Of a stretch of 13,358 nt of DNA, positions 9,627 through 13,358 are shown piece after piece; position 1 is the stretch's first letter, and every line of letters starts with the position of its first letter. The position numbers and the translations under genes were made by a program. The notes below the pieces were generated by a model. That model was not told the origin of the DNA. It searched no databases and saw only the letters and a program-made list of their open reading frames with translations. Where the stretch lies: positions 1 to 13,358 of the forward strand of contig JAOTYV010000112.1 of the NCBI GenBank assembly GCA_029861675.1, read 5' to 3'. The DNA comes from Alphaproteobacteria bacterium. Its GTDB lineage: Bacteria; Pseudomonadota; Alphaproteobacteria; UBA8366.

Positions 9627-10925
9627 ATGCCCATCAAGATACTCATGCCGGCGCTTTCCCCCACGATGACCGAGGGCGCGATCGCCAAGTGGCACGTCAA
9701 GGAAGGCGACGCGGTGACGTCCGGCGACGTCATTGCGGAAATCGAAACCGACAAGGCGACGATGGAGGTTGAAGCCGTCGAAGAGGGCACCATCGGCAAG
9801 ATCGTATTCGACGAAGGCAGCGCCGGCGTCGCGGTGAACGAAGTCATTGCATTGCTGCTGGAAGAGGGCGAGGACGCGGCCGCGTTGTCGTCTGTCGCCC
9901 TCGAAGCACCGGCCGCGCCGGCCGCCGCCGCGGAGCCGGTCCCGGAAGCCCCTGCGCCCGCCGCGCCCGCGCCAAAGCCGGCGCCTGTGCCCGCCTCCGC
10001 CTCGAATGGCGATGGCCGTGTTTTCATCAGCCCGCTGGCCCGTCGCATGGCCGAGCAGGCTGGGCTCGATGTGTTGCAGATCGCGGGGTCCGGACCGCAC
10101 GGCCGGGTCGTCAAGCGCGACATCGAAGCCGCCCTGTCCGGCGCGGCCCCGATGGCTGTGCCCGCTGCCGCGACGGCATCGGCATCGGCGCGTGTCATGC
10201 CGAGCGCCGCGGTTTCGGCGGCGGCGCTGCCGTTCGAGCCGGATTTCGAGCTGCAACCGCTGTCGTCGATGCGCCGCACCATTGCCGCGCGCCTCGTCGA
10301 ATCGAAGCAGACGGTCCCGCATTTCTATCTGACCGTGGATTGTCAGATCGACGATCTGCTCGCGCTGCGTAAGCGCTTGAACGACAAGGCGGATGGCGCC
10401 TTCAAACTGTCGGTCAACGACCTCATCATCAAGGTCAGCGGCATTGCGCTGCGTCGCGTGCCGGCGGCCAATGCGTCCTATACCGACGAAGGCATCAAGC
10501 TTTACAGTTCCGCCGATGTCGCCGTTGCGGTGGCCATCGACGGCGGTTTGATCACGCCGATCATCCGGAACGCCGCCAATAAGGGGCTCGAGCAGATCTC
10601 CGCCGAGATGAAGGATCTCGCCGGTCGCGCGCGCGAGGGCAAGCTGATGCCCGAGGAATACCAGGGCGGCACTTTCAGTATTTCCAATCTGGGCATGTAC
10701 GGCATCAAGCAATTCGACGCGGTGATCAATCCGCCGCAAGGCGCGATCCTGGCGGTCGGCGCCGGCGAGCAACGACCGGTGGTGAAGGATGGCGCGCTGT
10801 CGGTTGCGACCGTGATGAGCTGCACCCTGTCCTGCGACCACCGTGTCGTCGACGGCGCAATCGGCGCGGAGTTCCTGGCGGCATTCAAGGCGATGATCGA
10901 GGAACCGCTCGGCATGCTGTTGTAG
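9627..10925 (+). CDS. pdhC: Dihydrolipoamide acetyltransferase (E2 of pyruvate dehydrogenase)
   Basis: Core of the complex: transfers the acetyl group from its lipoyl arm to coenzyme A. The 432 residues contain one lipoyl domain (about 1-80, Lys43 in [11 protein letters not shown]) and a long Ala/Pro linker (about 85-128). A peripheral subunit-binding domain follows (about 132-168, FISPLARRMAEQAGLDV to HGRVVKRDIEAAL), then a second Ala-rich linker (about 170-202). The acyltransferase domain runs from about 205 to the end, with catalytic His405 and Asp409 in SCDHRVVDGAIGAEFL. It starts 15 bases after pdhB with GAGGA upstream. The binding domain and linkage to pdhA/pdhB mark it as the pyruvate type rather than 2-oxoglutarate. 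Confidence 0.96.
   Translation: MPIKILMPALSPTMTEGAIAKWHVKEGDAVTSGDVIAEIETDKATMEVEAVEEGTIGKIVFDEGSAGVAVNEVIALLLEEGEDAAALSSVALEAPAAPAAAAEPVPEAPAPAAPAPKPAPVPASASNGDGRVFISPLARRMAEQAGLDVLQIAGSGPHGRVVKRDIEAALSGAAPMAVPAAATASASARVMPSAAVSAAALPFEPDFELQPLSSMRRTIAARLVESKQTVPHFYLTVDCQIDDLLALRKRLNDKADGAFKLSVNDLIIKVSGIALRRVPAANASYTDEGIKLYSSADVAVAVAIDGGLITPIIRNAANKGLEQISAEMKDLAGRAREGKLMPEEYQGGTFSISNLGMYGIKQFDAVINPPQGAILAVGAGEQRPVVKDGALSVATVMSCTLSCDHRVVDGAIGAEFLAAFKAMIEEPLGMLL
9738..9781 (+). repeat. 44-base direct repeat, copy 2 (pdhC lipoyl domain)
   Basis: Identical to 8346-8389 in pdhB, in the same orientation and same codon phase, 1392 bases apart. A recombination between the copies would fuse the pdhB lipoyl domain onto E2 and delete the E1 beta body. 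Confidence 0.9.
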
Positions 10926-10947
10926 AAAGGCTTGGGAGGAAAGGCCG

Positions 10948-11634
10948 ATGCCCGTTGGTGCCCCCATTATTGGACGAGTCGGCGTTGCACCTGCTTTGGG
11001 GATCGTCGCGCTGCTCGCTCTGGCCGGGTGCGCAGAGAGTAGTCGCGGCTGGGACGTCAAGGCACACACGCCGCAAAAAGCATTTGAGATTTATCGTGTC
11101 GCTTTATTGGAGGCCGATGGTGCGACCGCTGCTGGTATCGTGACGAGAAGGACGCACCGTTATTACGACGAGGTGCGTCAGGCAGCGCTGTATTCCAGGC
11201 GTGGCGAATTGGACAAGCTGTCGGTCCAGAAAAAGATGGTTACATTATTGTTCCGACTGCGATTCTCCGGTGAACAGTTGAAGTCGATGACCGGACGTGA
11301 CGTGTTCGCCAACGCGGTGCAAAACGGCATGATCGGGACCGAGGGCGCCCGCCGCCTGCGCCTCACGGACTACGAGATCACCGGGCGCGTCGCCAAAGCG
11401 CATATTCTTGGCGCAAAAGGACCGGTGCGCAGATTCACCTTTGATATCAAGACGGAGGATGGCGGCTGGAAGGTCGATCTCATTTCGCTCTTGCGCCTGC
11501 TTGAGATGTTCATGTGGGTGTCGCTTGATCGTTCCGGCGCGGACAATGCGGACGACTTCATAATTTCCTCGTTGGAACAAACTGTCGGACGCAGGGTCGG
11601 TCCGGAAGTCTGGAAACCGCTTCTTCCGCGATGA
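10948..11634 (+). CDS. Predicted lipoprotein of unknown function inside the pdh operon
   Basis: A 228-residue protein I do not recognise. It starts with a hydrophobic signal (about residues 11-27) ending in the lipobox LALAGC, so Cys28 would be lipidated and the protein sent to the periplasmic side of a membrane. After the cysteine comes a polar region with an alpha-helical opening (TPQKAFEIYRVALLEADGAT), two Arg/Lys-rich stretches, and ITGRVAKAHILG / RRFTFDIKTEDGGWKVDLISLL, which read like beta strands. An NTF2-like fold is possible but unproven. The start has a very strong GGGAGGA site (10934-10940). It lies 22 bases after pdhC and 37 before lpdA, so it is almost certainly cotranscribed with them. 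Codons such as TTA, AGA, AGG and ATA, seldom seen in the neighbours, suggest different codon selection or later arrival. Confidence 0.8.
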   Translation: MPVGAPIIGRVGVAPALGIVALLALAGCAESSRGWDVKAHTPQKAFEIYRVALLEADGATAAGIVTRRTHRYYDEVRQAALYSRRGELDKLSVQKKMVTLLFRLRFSGEQLKSMTGRDVFANAVQNGMIGTEGARRLRLTDYEITGRVAKAHILGAKGPVRRFTFDIKTEDGGWKVDLISLLRLLEMFMWVSLDRSGADNADDFIISSLEQTVGRRVGPEVWKPLLPR

Positions 11635-11657
11635 CACGAGCCACTACTACAACGACT

Positions 11658-11663
11658 GAGAGG
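11658..11663 (+). promoter_or_regulatory. Ribosome binding site of lpdA
   Basis: GAGAGG lies 8 bases before a TTG at 11672. It supports this TTG as the lpdA start, since no ATG or GTG in frame precedes the FAD-binding strand at a suitable distance. Confidence 0.65.
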
Positions 11664-11671
11664 CATTTGCA

Positions 11672-13084
11672 TTGGCCGACACATCCTTTGATCTGATCGT
11701 CGTCGGCGGTGGGCCGGGCGGTTATGTGGCCGCGATCCGCGCGGCGCAGATCGGCATGAAGACGGCCGTCGTCGAGGCCGAGCATCTCGGCGGCATCTGT
11801 CTCAACTGGGGCTGTATCCCGACCAAGGCGCTGCTGCGTTCGGCGGAAGTGTTTCACCTGATTCAGAATGCCGAGTCGTTTGGCCTGTCGGTGAAGGGGG
11901 CAAGCTTCGACGTAAAGAAGATCGTCGCCAGGTCGCGCAAGGTCGCCAAACAACTGAACGGCGGCGTCGGCCATCTGTTGAAGAAGAACAAGGTCACGGT
12001 GTTCGATGGCTTCGGCAAGCTGGCGGGCGGCAAGGAAGGCGCGCGCAAGCTGACGGTCGAGAAGGACGGTAAGAAGATCGCCGACCTGACCGGCAAGCAT
12101 ATCATTCTGGCGACCGGCGCGCGGGCCCGCAGCCTGCCGGGACTGGAGCCGGACGGCAAGCTGGTCTGGACCTACAAGGAAGCGATGGTGCCGGACGCGC
12201 AGCCGAAATCATTGCTGGTCGTGGGCTCCGGCGCGATCGGCATCGAGTTCGCGAGTTTCTTCAGGACGCTTGGCGCCGAGGTCACGGTGGTCGAAGTACT
12301 CGACCGGGTGCTGCCGGTGGAAGACGCGGAAATTTCCGACTTCGCGCGCAAGGCGTTCGAGAAACAGGGGATGAAGATCATCACCGGCGCGACGGTGAAA
12401 GCGCTCGACACGGGCAAGGACTCGGTCACCGCGACCATCGAGGCCGGCGGCACGTCCAGCACGCTGACCGTCGACCGGGTGATCATGGCGGTCGGCATCG
12501 TCGGTAATGTGGAAAACATCGGCCTGGAGGGCAGCAAGATCAAAGTCGACCGGGCGCATATCGTCGTCGACGAATGGCTGCATACCGGCGAGCCCGGCGT
12601 CTACGCCATCGGCGACGTGGTCGGCCCGCCCTGGCTGGCGCACAAGGCATCCCATGAGGGCGTCATCTGTGTCGAGAAGATCGCCGGGCTCAAGGACGTG
12701 CACCCGCTGAACACGGCGAACGTTCCCGGCTGCACCTATTGCCACCCGCAGGTGGCGTCGGTCGGGCTCACCGAGGCGGCGGCGAAAGAGAAGGGCCATA
12801 AGGTGAAGGTCGGGCGCTTCCCGTTCCTCGGTAACGGTAAGGCGATTGCACTCGGCGATCCGGAAGGCCTCGTTAAGACGGTGTTCGACGCCGATACGGG
12901 CGAACTACTCGGCGCGCATATGATCGGCGCCGAGGTGACCGAGTTGATCCAGGGTTTCGGCATCGCCAAGACGCTTGAGACCACCGAGACGGAACTGATG
13001 CACGCGGTCTTCCCGCATCCGACCCTGTCGGAAATGATGCATGAGTCGGTGCTCGACGCCTATGGCCGGGTCATCCATTTCTAA
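11672..13084 (+). CDS. lpdA: Dihydrolipoamide dehydrogenase (E3)
   Basis: Flavoprotein that reoxidises dihydrolipoyl groups of E2 with NAD+, completing the pyruvate dehydrogenase cycle. It may also serve other 2-oxoacid complexes. The 470 residues have the FAD-binding DLIVVGGGPGGYVAAIRAAQ at the N-terminus and the redox disulfide Cys43/Cys48 in GGICLNWGCIPTKAL. The NAD-binding LLVVGSGAIGIEFASFF is mid-protein, the second FAD motif is YAIGDVVGPPWLAHKA, and the interface carries catalytic His449 and Glu454 in HPTLSE. The start codon is TTG at 11672, supported by the spaced GAGAGG. It is last of the clear pdh operon genes. The preceding gene is the unrecognised lipoprotein rather than E2. Confidence 0.96.
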   Translation: MADTSFDLIVVGGGPGGYVAAIRAAQIGMKTAVVEAEHLGGICLNWGCIPTKALLRSAEVFHLIQNAESFGLSVKGASFDVKKIVARSRKVAKQLNGGVGHLLKKNKVTVFDGFGKLAGGKEGARKLTVEKDGKKIADLTGKHIILATGARARSLPGLEPDGKLVWTYKEAMVPDAQPKSLLVVGSGAIGIEFASFFRTLGAEVTVVEVLDRVLPVEDAEISDFARKAFEKQGMKIITGATVKALDTGKDSVTATIEAGGTSSTLTVDRVIMAVGIVGNVENIGLEGSKIKVDRAHIVVDEWLHTGEPGVYAIGDVVGPPWLAHKASHEGVICVEKIAGLKDVHPLNTANVPGCTYCHPQVASVGLTEAAAKEKGHKVKVGRFPFLGNGKAIALGDPEGLVKTVFDADTGELLGAHMIGAEVTELIQGFGIAKTLETTETELMHAVFPHPTLSEMMHESVLDAYGRVIHF

Positions 13085-13170
13085 TCACGGTTATTTGAGT
13101 CCCGTGGCGGCACCCGCGCGTTAGGATTGCGCGAGGCACTACTCGGGAACCCCACAATGGGAGCATCGGC
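13085..13170 (+). other. Gap after lpdA
   Basis: This 86-base gap contains a short inverted repeat, CGCGC (13115-13119) with GCGCG (13129-13133) around a 9-base loop. No T run follows, so it is not a clear terminator. I see no convincing promoter, so the next gene may be read through from the pdh operon. Confidence 0.3.
13159..13163 (+). promoter_or_regulatory. Ribosome binding site of the right-edge gene
   Basis: GGGAG lies 7 bases before the GTG at 13171. An ATG at 13157 overlaps this site but is in another frame and meets a stop at 13172, so the GTG is the better start. Confidence 0.55.
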
Positions 13171-13358
13171 GTGAGCCAGTGGTTGGCGGATCCACTGATC
13201 CAAAGTGTGATTTTACCACTTTTGATTTCCGCAATCCTGTCGGGATTGCTCGGCTTTGGATCGGGCAAGACCATTGGTCCCAGGATCGCGGCGGCAGCGA
13301 TCCCGATGGGTTTTATCGTTTGTTACTGGGCCATCGTCGGATGGCCTGCTTTCCCGCC
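13171..13358 (+). CDS. Unrecognised membrane protein (partial, C-terminus off right edge)
   Basis: From a GTG at 13171, 62 codons are open to the window edge. The product begins with a short polar end (SQWLADPLIQ), then a hydrophobic segment (about residues 11-30, SVILPLLISAILSGLLGFG). A small loop with GSGKTIGPR follows, then a second hydrophobic stretch (about 39-60). The GSGKT string is too short a context and in the wrong setting to be taken as a P-loop. I do not recognise the family. In many alphaproteobacteria lipA follows lpdA closely; here this gene comes first. The GTG has a GGGAG site 7 bases upstream. Confidence 0.6.
   Translation, partial: MSQWLADPLIQSVILPLLISAILSGLLGFGSGKTIGPRIAAAAIPMGFIVCYWAIVGWPAFP

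Noticed and set aside
13261..13272. GSGKT string in the right-edge protein as an ATP-binding P-loop
   Set aside because: It sits between two predicted membrane segments without the rest of a nucleotide-binding domain, and the gene is cut too early to judge.

Overview
The window reads as core chromosome of a GC-rich alphaproteobacterium, probably Rhodospirillales-like. The evidence is the gene order ppiD (divergent) / tpiA-secG-pyrG-kdsA-eno-ftsB-pdhA-pdhB-pdhC-lpdA, a pyruvate dehydrogenase E1 split into alpha and beta subunits, and an E1 beta with its own N-terminal lipoyl domain, which is typical of this class. Kdo synthesis (kdsA) implies a Gram-negative with lipopolysaccharide. I see no mobile element, CRISPR array, tRNA or rRNA.

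Layout. Positions 1-1083 (minus strand) hold the N-terminal 361 residues of a PpiD/SurA-type periplasmic folding factor, cut by the left edge. A 191-base divergent gap follows. On the plus strand come tpiA, secG (TTG start), pyrG, kdsA, eno and ftsB, ending at 6859. Next is a 291-base gap that switches to very AT-rich DNA (about 6985-7105). It holds a perfect TATAAT, several inverted repeats and a 14-base perfect palindrome just before the pdhA ribosome binding site. The pyruvate dehydrogenase operon then runs pdhA-pdhB-pdhC-(lipoprotein)-lpdA with short gaps (46, 15, 22 and 37 bases). After an 86-base gap, the first 62 codons of an unrecognised membrane protein run off the right edge.

How the genes fit together. 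TpiA and enolase are glycolytic steps. Enolase makes phosphoenolpyruvate, which KdsA uses to make Kdo-8-phosphate, and PyrG makes the CTP later needed to activate Kdo. The PDH operon turns pyruvate into acetyl-CoA, with the E3 subunit (lpdA) closing the cycle. SecG, PpiD and FtsB serve export, periplasmic folding and cell division. Most of this is conserved synteny. The parts that look least explained are the unrecognised 228-residue lipoprotein inserted between the E2 and E3 genes, the structured AT-rich leader before pdhA, and the membrane protein after lpdA.
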